A stretch of DNA of 64,000 bases from Arthrobacter sp. NIO-1057 (GCF_900094805.1 NZ_FMAT01000005.1:1-64000); one strand, 5' to 3'. Counted from the stretch's first letter, positions 8,169-17,422 are shown. Numbers and translations: made by a program. Notes: a model not told the origin generated them from the letters alone.

Positions 8169-9184
8169 TCGGCATAGACCTCGAACTTTCCTCCTGCGTC
8201 GTGCTGCTCGCTGGCGACAAGTCCGCTAGTGAGACCACGGCCGAGCGCTTACGTGCCGAAGGCTGTGAGCTCCTGCTCGCACAAGATGCACCCCAAGCGA
8301 TGGCCTACCTCGAGCAGGCAGGGCTACTGGTGATTTGCGACCACGATCCGCAGCGTTTTGACCCGGTGCTCGCCGCGGCCAAGATTCCGGTGCTGCATGC
8401 CACCCCAGCCGAAAACACCGGCTCGATCACCTTGCTCGGTGGCGGTCCAGGAGCCCTGGATTTGATGACCCTGCGCGGGGTGCGGGCCCTGGCCGAGGCG
8501 CAGGTGGTCTTCGCGGACCGGCTCGGGCCCAGCGAGCACCTGGCGCTACTGGCTCCACAGGCAAAAATCGTTGATGCCGGCAAGCTACCGGGGCATCACA
8601 AACTGACCCAACGGCAGATCGAAGCGCAGATGATTCAGGCTGCGCGCGACGGTGCCAAAGTGGTCAGGCTCAAAGGCGGGGACCCGTTCGTGTTTGGTCG
8701 TGGCTTTGAAGAAGTGGCAGCCGCCACCGCTGCCAACATCCCGGTGCACGTGATTCCAGGGTTGAGCTCCTGCATCACGGTGCCTTCCGCTGCCGGCATT
8801 CCGGTGACCGCGCGCGGTGTGAACACCATGTTCACCGTTCTCTCGGGGCACGATCCGCTGGGCGAACACCAACTGAAGCACCTGGCCCAGCTCGGTGGCA
8901 CCATCGTGATCCTGATGGGCATGGGAACGATCGAAGCGACCGTTGCCGGCTTGTTGCGCGTGGGAATGAGTCGGGACATGCCCTGCGCCATTGTGCAATC
9001 GGGAACCACCGAGGTGCAAAGTACCTCGCACGCACCGCTGTGGGATCTGGCCGCGGCGGCGCGAGCGCATTCGAACCCGGCGGTGATCGTGATTGGTGAG
9101 GTCGCTGCCCTGCCGCAGTCCCTGCTGGCCCAGGCGTCGGGGGCCAGTGCCGGAGCCGAAGCACTATTGGAGGCAGCCTCATGA
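8165..9184 (+). CDS. cobA: Uroporphyrinogen-III C-methyltransferase
   Basis: 339 residues. From about residue 88 it is a complete SUMT/CobA domain: GGGPGALDLMTLRG, then VRLKGGDPFVFGRG, then the GIPVTARG region. It transfers two methyl groups from S-adenosylmethionine to uroporphyrinogen III, giving precorrin-2 for siroheme or cobalamin. The first 85 residues look like a shortened Rossmann-type CysG N-terminal domain (VVLLAGDKSASETTAERL) too small to be an active precorrin-2 dehydrogenase. It overlaps the next gene by ATGA. The context suggests siroheme supply for nitrite or sulfite reductase. Confidence 0.88.
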   Translation: MIGIDLELSSCVVLLAGDKSASETTAERLRAEGCELLLAQDAPQAMAYLEQAGLLVICDHDPQRFDPVLAAAKIPVLHATPAENTGSITLLGGGPGALDLMTLRGVRALAEAQVVFADRLGPSEHLALLAPQAKIVDAGKLPGHHKLTQRQIEAQMIQAARDGAKVVRLKGGDPFVFGRGFEEVAAATAANIPVHVIPGLSSCITVPSAAGIPVTARGVNTMFTVLSGHDPLGEHQLKHLAQLGGTIVILMGMGTIEATVAGLLRVGMSRDMPCAIVQSGTTEVQSTSHAPLWDLAAAARAHSNPAVIVIGEVAALPQSLLAQASGASAGAEALLEAAS

Positions 9185-10281
9185 ACATTCCCAAACCCTT
9201 ATCCGGTTTCCGTATCGCGGTGACCAGTGATCGACGCTCGAGCGAACTCATCGAGGCTTTTGAACGACGTGGAGCCGAAGTCACGCACACCCCGCTGCTA
9301 CGACTGGCGCCCTTGGATGATGAGCAGCAGCTACTGGCGCAGACCCATAAGCTGATCGAAGCCCGCCCGCAGATCGTCGTGATTACCACGGCCTATGGGC
9401 TGCGCCGTTGGCTGGACACTGCCGAAGCGGCCGGGATCGGCGACGATTTGATTACCGCGTTCAGCCAGTCGCAGTTATATGTGCGCGGTGCCAAGGCCCA
9501 CGGTTCGATCCGCGCCCTGGGCCTGGAACCTGCCGGGGTGGCCAAGGATGGACGCAGTTCTTCGCTGCTGGAAATGCTGCATGGCAAGCTTGCCGGGTCC
9601 ACGGTGGCCTTGCAATTGCACGCGGATTCCGATCATGGCCTGCCGCAGCAACTTCGTGAGCTCGGGGCACGTCGGGTGATTAAGGCCGAGCCTTATCGCT
9701 GGCAGGACACCAGTAGTGACGCCGGGATTTCGGCGCTGGTCGAAGGGCTGTGCGCGGCGCACTTTGACGCGGTGACCTTTACCAGTGCCCCGAGCGTGCA
9801 CGCCCTCTTCGCTGCGGCGACTGCCCGCAATCGGCTCCCGGCCCTGCAGCGTTCCTTGGCCGAGCGGGTGGCCGTGGCCACCGTTGGGCCAGTGACCGCT
9901 TCGCCGCTGGAAGAAGCTGGCATCAGCCCACTGGTTCCCGAGCGCCACCGCATGGGTGCAATGATCGGCCAACTGGTCGAGCATCTGGGGTCGTTGGGGA
10001 CCTTGCAAGCACAGACCGTGCATGGTCAGGTGCAATTGCGGGGGCGCACGCTATCCATCGAGGACCAGAATTGTGAGTTGACTCCGGGGCAGGCCGAATT
10101 AGTGCGGGCACTGATCGAGGCCGGAGGCAGTGTTCTCTCACGTGATGAGTTGGGGGCGGCGCTACCCGAGGTCAGTTCGCGTCATGCCCTGGACATGACG
10201 CTGAGCCGTCTACGTAGGGCCTTGCCACAGCCGGAAATCATCACCACGGTCATCAAAAGGGGTTACCGGCTGAACGTTTAG
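9181..10281 (+). CDS. Uroporphyrinogen-III synthase/winged-helix fusion regulator (NnaR-like)
   Basis: 366 residues in two parts: an N-terminal HemD-like domain (about residues 8-260) and a C-terminal OmpR-type winged helix (about 285-366, with ELTPGQAELVRALIEAGG and TTVIKRGYRLNV). This architecture is that of NnaR, which in mycobacteria and Streptomyces acts with GlnR to control nitrate/nitrite assimilation genes, though it is often annotated only as HemD. It starts within the cobA stop (ATGA overlap), so both are made together. Whether the HemD part is catalytic or a tetrapyrrole sensor cannot be told from sequence. Confidence 0.85.
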   Translation: MNIPKPLSGFRIAVTSDRRSSELIEAFERRGAEVTHTPLLRLAPLDDEQQLLAQTHKLIEARPQIVVITTAYGLRRWLDTAEAAGIGDDLITAFSQSQLYVRGAKAHGSIRALGLEPAGVAKDGRSSSLLEMLHGKLAGSTVALQLHADSDHGLPQQLRELGARRVIKAEPYRWQDTSSDAGISALVEGLCAAHFDAVTFTSAPSVHALFAAATARNRLPALQRSLAERVAVATVGPVTASPLEEAGISPLVPERHRMGAMIGQLVEHLGSLGTLQAQTVHGQVQLRGRTLSIEDQNCELTPGQAELVRALIEAGGSVLSRDELGAALPEVSSRHALDMTLSRLRRALPQPEIITTVIKRGYRLNV

Positions 10282-10314
10282 TGGTGCCGGTGAGCTTTTT
10301 GCGCTCAGGATGCC

Positions 10315-10320
10315 TATGAT
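10315..10320 (+). promoter_or_regulatory. Possible -10 element for a leaderless transcript
   Basis: TATGAT ends eight bases before the ATG at 10328. No ribosome site precedes that ATG, and such spacing is typical of actinobacterial leaderless mRNAs. No clear -35 is seen. Confidence 0.3.
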
Positions 10321-10327
10321 CGAAGCT

Positions 10328-11236
10328 ATGGTTTCAATTCAGGTTGCCGGCGAGGCATTGGTCGACATCTATAATTCTCAGGCGCATCCCGGGGGATCCC
10401 CGCTGAATGTCGCCGTGGGATTAGGCAGATTGGGTCATGAGGTGGAGTTATCCACCGAAGTTGGTTCCGATGAGCACGGTCAGCTGATCGTGGAGCATCT
10501 CAAGGCTTCGGGAGTGAAGCTGAGCGAGGGCTCCGTGTCACAGTCGCCGACTTCCACAGCCACGGTGGTACTCGATGGCTGCGCCAATGCCAGCTACGAG
10601 TTCGAGCTGAACTGCACCATGGGGCAGCTGGCCCTAAGCGACGCGCAACTGTTGCATACCGGGTCTATCGCCGCCTTCCGCTCCCCGAGTGCCGCGCAGA
10701 TCATCGAGCTGTTTGCTGCTTCACCGGCAGATCAGCTACGCAGTTATGACCCGAACCTGCGACCTGCCCTGGTGGAAAATCGGGCGCAGAGCATCGACAA
10801 TATTGAGAAACTCTGTTCCTTGGCGCACGTGGTGAAGCTCAGCGATGAGGATGCCATGTGGTTGTACCCGGGTTGGGATACCGACCGGGTCCTTGAACAT
10901 CTTTTAAACCTCGGCGCTTCTTTGGCCGTCATGACCTTTGGTGCCCGCGGCTGCGAAGCTCGAACCCGGCATTGTGAGGTGGCGGTTGCCTCGCGCTCGG
11001 TGAGAACCGTCGACACCATTGGTGCTGGCGATGCCTTTATGGCTGGATTATTGCACGCCATCGCCACCGGAGATCTGGCACAGAATTTGCTAGCCGGCGA
11101 CAGACTGGATCGTGTGCAGTTGGAGCAGGCCTTGGAGCTGGCCACCGCTTGTGCTGGGATGACCGTTGCGCGTGCTGGCGCCAACCCGCCAACCCTAGAA
11201 GAGTTGCAGTCCTTTATGGCCAAAACCATCGCCTAG
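10328..11236 (+). CDS. PfkB-family carbohydrate kinase
   Basis: 302 residues. Family signatures are AGEALVDIY at the N-terminus, PGGSPLNVAVGLGRLG (about 21-36) and the ATP/anion-hole motif DTIGAGDAF (about 231-239), whose Asp is the catalytic base. Closest in style to fructokinases, and a paralogue of the kinase at 29045. It phosphorylates a sugar, probably a ketohexose. I prefer the ATG at 10328 because the protein then begins directly at the first strand; an ATG at 10316 has AGGA upstream and is possible. It lies 40 bases before hutR, with no obvious role in histidine use. Confidence 0.8.
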   Translation: MVSIQVAGEALVDIYNSQAHPGGSPLNVAVGLGRLGHEVELSTEVGSDEHGQLIVEHLKASGVKLSEGSVSQSPTSTATVVLDGCANASYEFELNCTMGQLALSDAQLLHTGSIAAFRSPSAAQIIELFAASPADQLRSYDPNLRPALVENRAQSIDNIEKLCSLAHVVKLSDEDAMWLYPGWDTDRVLEHLLNLGASLAVMTFGARGCEARTRHCEVAVASRSVRTVDTIGAGDAFMAGLLHAIATGDLAQNLLAGDRLDRVQLEQALELATACAGMTVARAGANPPTLEELQSFMAKTIA

Positions 11237-11276
11237 GGTCGCATACTAGAATTCTCGATCGCCCTAAGGAGGCTTC

Positions 11277-12050
11277 ATGGGCAGTAAGGTTCCAGCGGCC
11301 GATAACACCCTGAGGATCCTGCGCCTTTTGGCCAGCAGGAAAAGCCCTACCCCGGCGGCGATGATTGCCTCCTTGCTCCAATTGCCGCGCTCCAGCGTCT
11401 ACCAGTTGCTCACAGTCATGAACGAGCGGGGATTTGTCACCCATTACCCGGAGGATAAGTCCTATGGTTTGGGCATTGCCGCGTTTGAGCTGTCCAGTGC
11501 CTACACCCGTCAGGAACCCCTGGCCCGGCTAGGGGCTCCGCTCATTGCGCAGCTGGTGGATAAGGTCGGCGAGAGTGCCCACCTGGCGATCCTGCACGGA
11601 TCGGATGTCTTGTACATTGTGGAGGAACGTGCCAAGGGTCGGCCTTCGCTGGTCACCGATGTGGGGGTACGCCTGCCCTCGCATCTGACCGCTTCGGGCA
11701 GGGCGATCTTGGCAGCCCTGCCCAAATCTCAGGTCCGGGCCCTGTACCCGAATGCCGCCAGTTTCACAGATCGTGTGGAGCAGTCCTCGATCACCAGCTA
11801 CTCGCAATTGCGTCGCGAGCTAGAGCAATGCACTCAACGTGGTTATGCGGTGGAGCGCGGGGATGTCACCGAGGATTTCCACTCGCTCGCGGTAGAAATC
11901 CGGGATGCGAACGATTGGCCGGTCGCCGCGGTGGCGGTCACCTTCCTCGCTGAGAAGGTCCCCGAAGAGCGTCACGAGATCCTGCTGACCCACATTCGCT
12001 CGACCGCGACCGCCTTGACCTCGCGCATTCAGGGGCGGCGTCCGGCCTGA
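11277..12050 (+). CDS. hutR: IclR-family regulator, probable HutR
   Basis: 257 residues: an N-terminal winged helix (about 5-75, NTLRILRLLASRKSPTPAAM) and an IclR effector domain (about 80-250, VGESAHLAILHGSDVLYIVEE). A perfect ribosome site (AAGGAGG) lies six bases before the ATG. It sits just upstream of hutU. In Corynebacterium resistens the IclR-type HutR activates hut genes through the motif TCTGwwATwCCAGA (as I recall the published consensus), and exactly such a site lies before hutU here. So I infer that this protein controls histidine degradation. Confidence 0.75.
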   Translation: MGSKVPAADNTLRILRLLASRKSPTPAAMIASLLQLPRSSVYQLLTVMNERGFVTHYPEDKSYGLGIAAFELSSAYTRQEPLARLGAPLIAQLVDKVGESAHLAILHGSDVLYIVEERAKGRPSLVTDVGVRLPSHLTASGRAILAALPKSQVRALYPNAASFTDRVEQSSITSYSQLRRELEQCTQRGYAVERGDVTEDFHSLAVEIRDANDWPVAAVAVTFLAEKVPEERHEILLTHIRSTATALTSRIQGRRPA

Positions 12051-12245
12051 GTCTTTCGTGTCATTCGGCGTGCATTCATCAGTGCGATGACATTGGCGAG
12101 CACGATCACGCAAAACCCGCGAAGGTTTATCTATTGTGGCGGGCATCCGACGCCCCTGCGGCGATCGGCAATGTTATTTCCCTGGCGCGGGAGTTATATC
12201 AAGCCAGCGGCGTGGTGTGAGGAAGCTTCGCTGGTCAGGTTGCGA

Positions 12246-13274
12246 TTAGGCGAGATATTGATCCAAGTACTGTTCTGCGCCATTGCACACCAAGTGCCCT
12301 AGCGCGCCGATGATAATGGGCATCTGTGGCGGAACATGGCCACAGTCCACATCGCCAATCATCGGGATGCCGAGCTGGCCCAGGGCATCAAGCACCGCGT
12401 CATCTTGGGTCAGCGTCGCTGAGTCCTGGGCGTTGGTGCGACCGATGAGTACCGCCTCGGCGCCCTCAAAAAAGCCGGCCATGCGTAAGCCGTGGAGCTG
12501 GCGACAAATGGTTGTAGCTTCGACGCCCGAGGCTTCCACGTAAACGATCAATGATTGCGCCGGCGATCCACGCAACGCCCGCGTATCTAGGTTGCCGGTG
12601 CCCGTGAGGTTGCTCAGGGTTTCTATGCAACCCCCGATGAGCCGACCGGTGACATCCACGTTCTGCGTGCGACCGTCCAAATGTCGCCAGGATCCCGATC
12701 CGTTGTAGTGATGCTCGATTACTTGGGGATTAGTTTCCCAGTCGTCCCAATCATTGGCCCTGAAGTAGCCCGGCGATGATTGTCTAAACACCGAGCCCTC
12801 GGGCAGCGATGCCAACTCGATCCATGATTTTAAGGATTCCGGAACTCGGTAGGGCGTATCCGTCAAGTTGTTTCCATGCATGGTGGCCAGTCCCGTACGC
12901 AGCGTCAATGGTGTCAGAAGTGTCGAAATATCAGAAAATCCGACGACCCAGGTGGGTTCCGCTTCAGCCAGTGCGTTGAAGTCGAGGTGCTCAATGAGGT
13001 CGATGGCCATCTCGCCTCCCCAGGGCGGGACGATGGCGCGGATTTCCGGATCCAACAGCATTCGCATCAGCACTTTGGCACGTTGCTCGGCCGGTGCGCT
13101 CACATGCGAAGAACCATTCATGCATTGGCCCACCTGCACCTCAAAACCAGCATCGCGCACCCTGTCTACGGCTAAGTTCAGTCGAGGAACCAGTTCTTCG
13201 GGCACACCGCTGGAGGGTGAGGTCACGCCAATAAGATCACCGGGTTCCAAAGGTCTTGGGTAGCGAATCTTCAT
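12246..13274 (-). CDS. Serine peptidase S66 family (LD-carboxypeptidase/MccF-like)
   Basis: 342 residues. The N-terminal PRPLEPGDLIGVTSPSSG and WVVGFSDIS (nucleophile Ser in the GFSD turn) are family hallmarks. The second domain carries GGCIETL (Glu) and DCGHVPPQMP (His), completing the Ser-Glu-His triad. Family members cleave the L,D-bond of murein tetrapeptides or inactivate microcin C-like nucleotidyl peptides; the MccF subgroup fits best. It is divergent from hutU and shares a 198-base intergenic region with the HutR site, so joint control is possible. Confidence 0.85.
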   Translation of the reverse strand: MKIRYPRPLEPGDLIGVTSPSSGVPEELVPRLNLAVDRVRDAGFEVQVGQCMNGSSHVSAPAEQRAKVLMRMLLDPEIRAIVPPWGGEMAIDLIEHLDFNALAEAEPTWVVGFSDISTLLTPLTLRTGLATMHGNNLTDTPYRVPESLKSWIELASLPEGSVFRQSSPGYFRANDWDDWETNPQVIEHHYNGSGSWRHLDGRTQNVDVTGRLIGGCIETLSNLTGTGNLDTRALRGSPAQSLIVYVEASGVEATTICRQLHGLRMAGFFEGAEAVLIGRTNAQDSATLTQDDAVLDALGQLGIPMIGDVDCGHVPPQMPIIIGALGHLVCNGAEQYLDQYLA

Positions 13275-13372
13275 GAGGCCATCTTTGCATGTACGCCGTG
13301 CCCTGTGGCCAAAAATTCATGGTGCGGCTGGATCAAAAGATCAGCTGCGTGCCATGCCAATAAAGCGGCCGA

Positions 13373-13389
13373 TCTGAAATACCAGACAG
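13373..13389 (+). promoter_or_regulatory. HutR operator upstream of hutU
   Basis: TCTGAAATACCAGACAG. The first 14 bases fit the corynebacterial HutR consensus TCTGwwATwCCAGA without mismatch. It ends 83 bases before the hutU start. Related sequences precede hutH and hutG in this window. Confidence 0.75.
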
Positions 13390-13472
13390 GTCTACCGATT
13401 GGACGGTACTCATCGATCGCCTCATGACCAATCATGGAATTAGTCAGCCACGTTACACCGTTAGGAAAGTCC

Positions 13473-15149
13473 ATGAGTCACGAACCCCGCGTCGTCCGCG
13501 CCCCACGAGGCACCACACTGAACGCCAAGTCATGGGCCACCGAAGCGCCCCTGCGTATGTTGATGAATAACCTCGACCCCGAAGTTGCAGAGCGCCCAGA
13601 AGATCTGGTGGTCTACGGCGGAACCGGCAAGGCTGCCCGCTCTTGGGAAGCTTTTGATGCCATCGTTGAAACCCTGAAGGATCTCGAAGAGAACGAAACC
13701 TTGCTGGTCCAGTCGGGCAAGCCGGTAGGGGTCTTCAAGACGAATAAATGGGCCCCACGTGTACTCATCGCCAACTCCAATCTGGTGGGCGACTGGGCCA
13801 ACTGGGAGCATTTCCGCAAGCTCGAAGCTGAAGGCCTGATGATGTACGGCCAGATGACCGCCGGTTCATGGATCTACATTGGTACCCAGGGCATCTTGCA
13901 GGGCACCTACGAGACTTTCGCCGCGGTTGCCAAGAAGCGCTTCAACGGCACCCTTGCCGGCACCCTGACCCTGACCGGCGGTTGCGGCGGTATGGGCGGA
14001 GCGCAGCCGCTATCGGTCACCTTGAATGGCGGCGCGGTGCTGATCATCGACGTGGACGAGTCCCGCCTGCGCCGCCGCGTTTCCAAGCGCTACCTTGACG
14101 AGGTGGAGCTGGATCTGGACAAGGCACTTGAGAAGGTACTGGCAGCCAAGGCCGAAGGTCGCGCACTGTCCGTAGGCTACGTCGGCAACGCCGCAGAGGT
14201 CTTCCCGGCACTGCTCAAGCGCCACCAGGCTGGCGAGTTCACCATCGACATCGTCACCGACCAAACCTCGGCCCACGATCCACTGAGCTACCTGCCGACC
14301 GAATACACCATGAAACAGTGGGACGCCGAAGCCAAAGCAGATCCCATCGGCTTCACCAAGAAGGCCCAGGCAGCCATGGCTGCCCAGGTCCAGGCAATGG
14401 TCGAGTTCCAGGATGCCGGCGCCGAGGTCTTCGACTACGGAAACTCGATCCGCGACGAGGCGCGCAAGGGCGGCTACACCCGCGCCTTCGAATTCCCGGG
14501 CTTCGTCCCTGCCTATATCCGCCCGTTGTTCTGCGAGGGCCTTGGCCCATTCCGCTGGGTTGCACTTTCTGGCGACCCGGAAGACATCCGCGTCACCGAT
14601 GAGGCATTGAAGGAACTATTCCCAGAGAACGAGCACCTGCACCGCTGGCTTGATGCAGCTGAGGAGAAGGTCGAGTTCGAGGGCCTGCCGGCACGCATCT
14701 GCTGGTTGGGTTACGGCGAGCGCCACAAGGCCGGCCTACTCTTCAACCGGCTGGTCGCCGAGGGCAAGGTTTCAGCCCCGATTGTTATTGGGCGTGACCA
14801 TTTGGATTCGGGTTCAGTCGCTTCGCCATATCGCGAAACCGAAGCCATGAAGGACGGCTCGGATGCAGTCGCAGACTGGCCACTGCTGAACGCGCTGACC
14901 GCCACCAGCTCCGGTGCCTCGTGGGTATCGATCCATCATGGCGGCGGCGTCGGCATGGGCCGTTCCATCCACGCCGGCCAGGTTTCCTTGGCTGATGGCA
15001 GCGAACTGGCTGCCGCGAAGCTCGAAGCGCTGCTCACCAATGATCCGGGCATGGGCGTCATCCGCCACGTGGATGCCGGATACGAACGTGCCGCCGAGGT
15101 CGCCGCCGAGCGCGGAGTGCGCATTCCGATGGCAGCGCAGGAGAAGTAG
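13473..15149 (+). CDS. hutU: Urocanate hydratase
   Basis: 558 residues, normal for the family. It converts urocanate to 4-imidazolone-5-propionate, step two of histidine breakdown, using tightly bound NAD+. Visible: the NAD-binding glycine-rich [12 protein letters not shown] (about residue 175) and the active-site Cys in [11 protein letters not shown] (about 354). The ATG at 13473 has AGGAAAG eight bases upstream. It is transcribed alone and ends in a strong terminator. The HutR operator lies in its promoter. Confidence 0.97.
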   Translation: MSHEPRVVRAPRGTTLNAKSWATEAPLRMLMNNLDPEVAERPEDLVVYGGTGKAARSWEAFDAIVETLKDLEENETLLVQSGKPVGVFKTNKWAPRVLIANSNLVGDWANWEHFRKLEAEGLMMYGQMTAGSWIYIGTQGILQGTYETFAAVAKKRFNGTLAGTLTLTGGCGGMGGAQPLSVTLNGGAVLIIDVDESRLRRRVSKRYLDEVELDLDKALEKVLAAKAEGRALSVGYVGNAAEVFPALLKRHQAGEFTIDIVTDQTSAHDPLSYLPTEYTMKQWDAEAKADPIGFTKKAQAAMAAQVQAMVEFQDAGAEVFDYGNSIRDEARKGGYTRAFEFPGFVPAYIRPLFCEGLGPFRWVALSGDPEDIRVTDEALKELFPENEHLHRWLDAAEEKVEFEGLPARICWLGYGERHKAGLLFNRLVAEGKVSAPIVIGRDHLDSGSVASPYRETEAMKDGSDAVADWPLLNALTATSSGASWVSIHHGGGVGMGRSIHAGQVSLADGSELAAAKLEALLTNDPGMGVIRHVDAGYERAAEVAAERGVRIPMAAQEK

Positions 15150-15163
15150 CACCCTTTTAAATC

Positions 15164-15197
15164 AGCTTGAGGCGCCACCGAGGTGGCGCCTCAAGCT
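15164..15197 (+). terminator. Terminator between hutU and dps
   Basis: Perfect 16-base arms (AGCTTGAGGCGCCACC and its complement) around a two-base loop, between two convergent genes. No long T-run on either side; probably serves both. Confidence 0.75.
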
Positions 15198-15231
15198 ATT
15201 GTCAGCTAATTGCTGGTCATCACTTCCGGCA

Positions 15232-15741
15232 CTATGGCTTGCGGGTTTCGGCACTGATGAACCATGCCTGCTGTTCCAGATCCGCAATGTACTGGTGCAG
15301 GATGTCGGCCGTAGTTGGATCCGCCTCGTCTACCGGATCATGGACCTCGCGCATGACGCCCACGGTTGTCTGCAACGCCTTGACAACCATGTCCACTGCA
15401 TTAGTCGTGAGGATTTCGGTGTTCACCGGTTGTTCCAACTTGGTGTACTTTGTGACCGTTGCCGCCAGTCCATCGGGAGTGGCATGCAATGCGCGCATCC
15501 GCTCGGCGATTTCGTCGGAACCGCGACGTGCGATATCAACGATTTCGTCAAGGTTCTGATGCAGGTCGCGGAAGTTGGGACCGACAACATTCCAGTGGAT
15601 CTGCTTGCCTACCAACTGCAGATCCAGCAGCTGGACCAGCACGGTCTGCAAGGAATCGCGCAGCACCTCCGGGGCCACGAAGCCATTCTCTGCGTTCTCG
15701 CGATCGGTTTTCTTCGCTGGAGTATTCTTCGAATTAGCCAA
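15232..15741 (-). CDS. dps: Dps/ferritin-like DNA-binding stress protein
   Basis: 169 residues. All five ferroxidase ligands of the Dps dimer interface are present: H49, H61, D65, D76 and E80 (KQIHWNVVG, LHQNLDEI, SDEIAE). The Lys/Asn-rich N-tail may touch DNA. It oxidises and stores Fe(II) with hydrogen peroxide in a 12-mer cage. The start codon is TTG, with AAGGAG six bases upstream. It is divergent from the repeat protein at 16123. Confidence 0.95.
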   Translation of the reverse strand: MANSKNTPAKKTDRENAENGFVAPEVLRDSLQTVLVQLLDLQLVGKQIHWNVVGPNFRDLHQNLDEIVDIARRGSDEIAERMRALHATPDGLAATVTKYTKLEQPVNTEILTTNAVDMVVKALQTTVGVMREVHDPVDEADPTTADILHQYIADLEQQAWFISAETRKP

Positions 15742-16122
15742 TGCTTCTCCTTACGTTGTCATGGACGCTTGGGGCAAGACCTTTCTCGGTGTCCCACTTT
15801 TGACAATATCGACTTGGCACCCCGATTCCGAACGAATGGATCTTTCTTTCGGGCAACGTCCAGCTTTCTCTTTTCGCGTGCCAAGTTTCTCCCGCAATCC
15901 CAGGGCGAGTCATGCTGTCTGCCATTCGGATTCACGGAATTGGCTGGAGCCAGCTCCAGTCGCAGCACAGCTTGGTGGATGTTGACCTGTCTCTGCAAGT
16001 TGCATGGGGATTGCATTAACTGCAGGTTGCCAGCTGCTCAGAGCTTCCCGGAAAGCTTGAGCAGGCACCTTCAGGCACCTAGCCCTAGGCACGTCAGGAA
16101 TCACCGATCCACGGAGGACGAC
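15742..16122 (+). other. 381-base intergenic region between dps and repeat protein
   Basis: Divergent promoter region. I see no convincing gene. It holds a tandem copy of CAGGCACCT (16062-16080), an inverted repeat CTGGAGCCAGCTCCAG near 15942, and the ribosome sites of both flanking genes. Short open frames exist on both strands but lack ribosome sites and family resemblance. Confidence 0.4.
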
Positions 16123-16485
16123 ATGTCTGAGCAGGATGCAAACGAGCAATTCGGGAACTTCGACAACAACGGATCTGAAGGCTACGAGAGCCAGTCCAAT
16201 TCAGATTTCGATTCAAGAAGCAATGGCGGATTTGAAAGACAGCCGTCAGAACAGCAGTCCTTTGGAGGCGGAAACGAATCCGGCCAGGAATCATACGGCG
16301 GCGAAAGCCAAGGAGAATCCTACGGTCACGGTGAAGAGTCCGGCCAAGAATCATTCGGAAAGGACGAGGGCCAGCCTTACGGCAGCGACCCGGGGCAGGA
16401 ATCCCTGGGCGATAGCCAGTCTGGCCAAGCGTATGGCAACAATGAAAGCCAGTTTGGTTCCCAAGAACAGGAAGAGGGGTTCTAG
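16123..16485 (+). CDS. Gly/Gln/Ser/Glu-rich low-complexity repeat protein
   Basis: 120 residues with no signal peptide and almost no hydrophobic residues. It is built from degenerate repeats around (S)GQESYGG: SGQESYGG, SQGESYGH, SGQESFGK, PGQESLGD, SGQAYGN. The composition is acidic and Gln/Gly/Ser/Tyr-rich, as in intrinsically disordered or prion-like segments. GGAGG stands six bases before the ATG at 16123, and a terminator follows, so it is a genuine gene. I do not recognise a named family. Divergence from dps suggests, but does not prove, a stress role. Confidence 0.75.
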   Translation: MSEQDANEQFGNFDNNGSEGYESQSNSDFDSRSNGGFERQPSEQQSFGGGNESGQESYGGESQGESYGHGEESGQESFGKDEGQPYGSDPGQESLGDSQSGQAYGNNESQFGSQEQEEGF

Positions 16486-16553
16486 GGAACTTGCAGCTTG
16501 GCAGACACTCCTGCCACGCGGAATTGTGGCCCATTCTCCAGTTGGGCACTTGT

Positions 16554-16602
16554 AATCGCTTCACTGCTTGCACCGGGCAAGTGGTGAAGCGATTATTCTT
16601 TT
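16554..16602 (+). terminator. Terminator of repeat-protein gene
   Basis: Arms AATCGCTTCAC and GTGAAGCGATT with further CTTG/CAAG pairing in the loop, followed by ATTCTTTTT. Confidence 0.8.
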
Positions 16603-16781
16603 TGCAACGCAGAATCGCCAGCAGATCTTCTCGGGTTTGGTCTCGGACCTGCCAATCACCATTAGAGAATATTCGTTCGTTCCTCTGCCACTCCCGTTGG
16701 TTATTAATTGCTGTTCGACGCAGAATGGATATAGGCACCGTGTATCCGAATGTGCTGGCCGGTTCGACTGACAGGATGTAA

Positions 16782-17333
16782 ATGTTCTCGAAAATTGCCA
16801 ATCGCTTCGCTGGCCCGCTGACGGTTGGATTCCTTGCCGTAGCGCTGTCAGGTTGCGTGAGCATTGAATCCTCCAGCGAAGAGACCAAGGCTCCGGAGAA
16901 TGCTGGTCCCATCGAAGGTACCGTCACCCCGAGCGCCAAGGCCTCGGAAGGCGCGGCTACCGGCACGCCTAATGTTCCGAAATCACCTGCGGACAGCACG
17001 TTCCAGTCCGTCTATGATTTCCTCGATGCGCAAGCGACCGAAGTCAGATGCACGGACAGCATGGATATCGCCGACATGGGCCAAATACTCAAGCTCGTCG
17101 GTGATTGTGAAAACGTCACCGTCTCTGGAGACGGAAACATGATCGTCGCTCCGCACATCACGAACCTCGAGCTAAGCGGCAACGGAAATATCGCAGCGGT
17201 CAAGAACATCAAGCAGGTAGCTTTTAGCGGCATCGGCAATTCGGCCGCATCCCTCAACGAGAACGCCAAGTTCACTGACAACGGTTCGTCGAACAAGTTC
17301 GGCGAGGACGCCTTCGAAGGCATCACCTTCTAG
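16782..17333 (+). CDS. DUF3060-type lipoprotein
   Basis: 183 residues. The signal peptide ends in the lipobox LSGC (Cys about 25), then a Ser/Glu/Ala-rich linker to about residue 75. A C-terminal DUF3060-like part follows, with beta-helix-like repeats: VSGDGNMIV, LSGNGNIAA and FSGIGNSAA. It is probably anchored to the outer face of the membrane. The function of DUF3060 is unknown; mycobacterial relatives are secreted. GGAT lies upstream of the ATG and a terminator follows, so it is monocistronic. Confidence 0.85.
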   Translation: MFSKIANRFAGPLTVGFLAVALSGCVSIESSSEETKAPENAGPIEGTVTPSAKASEGAATGTPNVPKSPADSTFQSVYDFLDAQATEVRCTDSMDIADMGQILKLVGDCENVTVSGDGNMIVAPHITNLELSGNGNIAAVKNIKQVAFSGIGNSAASLNENAKFTDNGSSNKFGEDAFEGITF

Positions 17334-17347
17334 AACCCGGAATTTTC

Positions 17348-17388
17348 AACGGACCGCGATTGGCATGCCAATTGCGGTCCGTTCCTTT
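17348..17388 (+). terminator. Terminator of DUF3060 lipoprotein gene
   Basis: Arms AACGGACCGC and GCGGTCCGTT with inner ATTGGCATGCCAAT, then CCTTTCT. Confidence 0.8.
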
Positions 17389-17405
17389 CTGCCTCCGTGG
17401 CGCTG

Positions 17406-17422
17406 TCTGGCATTTCGGACAG
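17406..17422 (+). promoter_or_regulatory. HutR operator upstream of hutH
   Basis: TCTGGCATTTCGGACAG, about 90 bases before the hutH ATG, nearly the same distance as the site before hutU. It matches the reverse-orientation HutR consensus at 12 of 14 positions. Its 22-base context agrees with the hutG site at 18 positions. Confidence 0.6.

Noticed and set aside
12246-13274. Self-immunity gene of a microcin C-like peptide cluster
   Set aside because: Although MccF-like, no adenylyltransferase or precursor peptide is nearby; a housekeeping S66 peptidase is more likely.
15761-15985. 75-codon plus-strand frame upstream of the repeat protein
   Set aside because: No ribosome site; Cys/His/Ser-rich composition typical of a random frame; also open on the other strand.
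14914-16485. A 523-codon open frame covering the end of hutU, dps (antisense) and the repeat protein
   Set aside because: Its first 400 codons are antisense or out of frame to clear genes. Only the last 120 codons, from the ATG at 16123 with its own ribosome site, are real.
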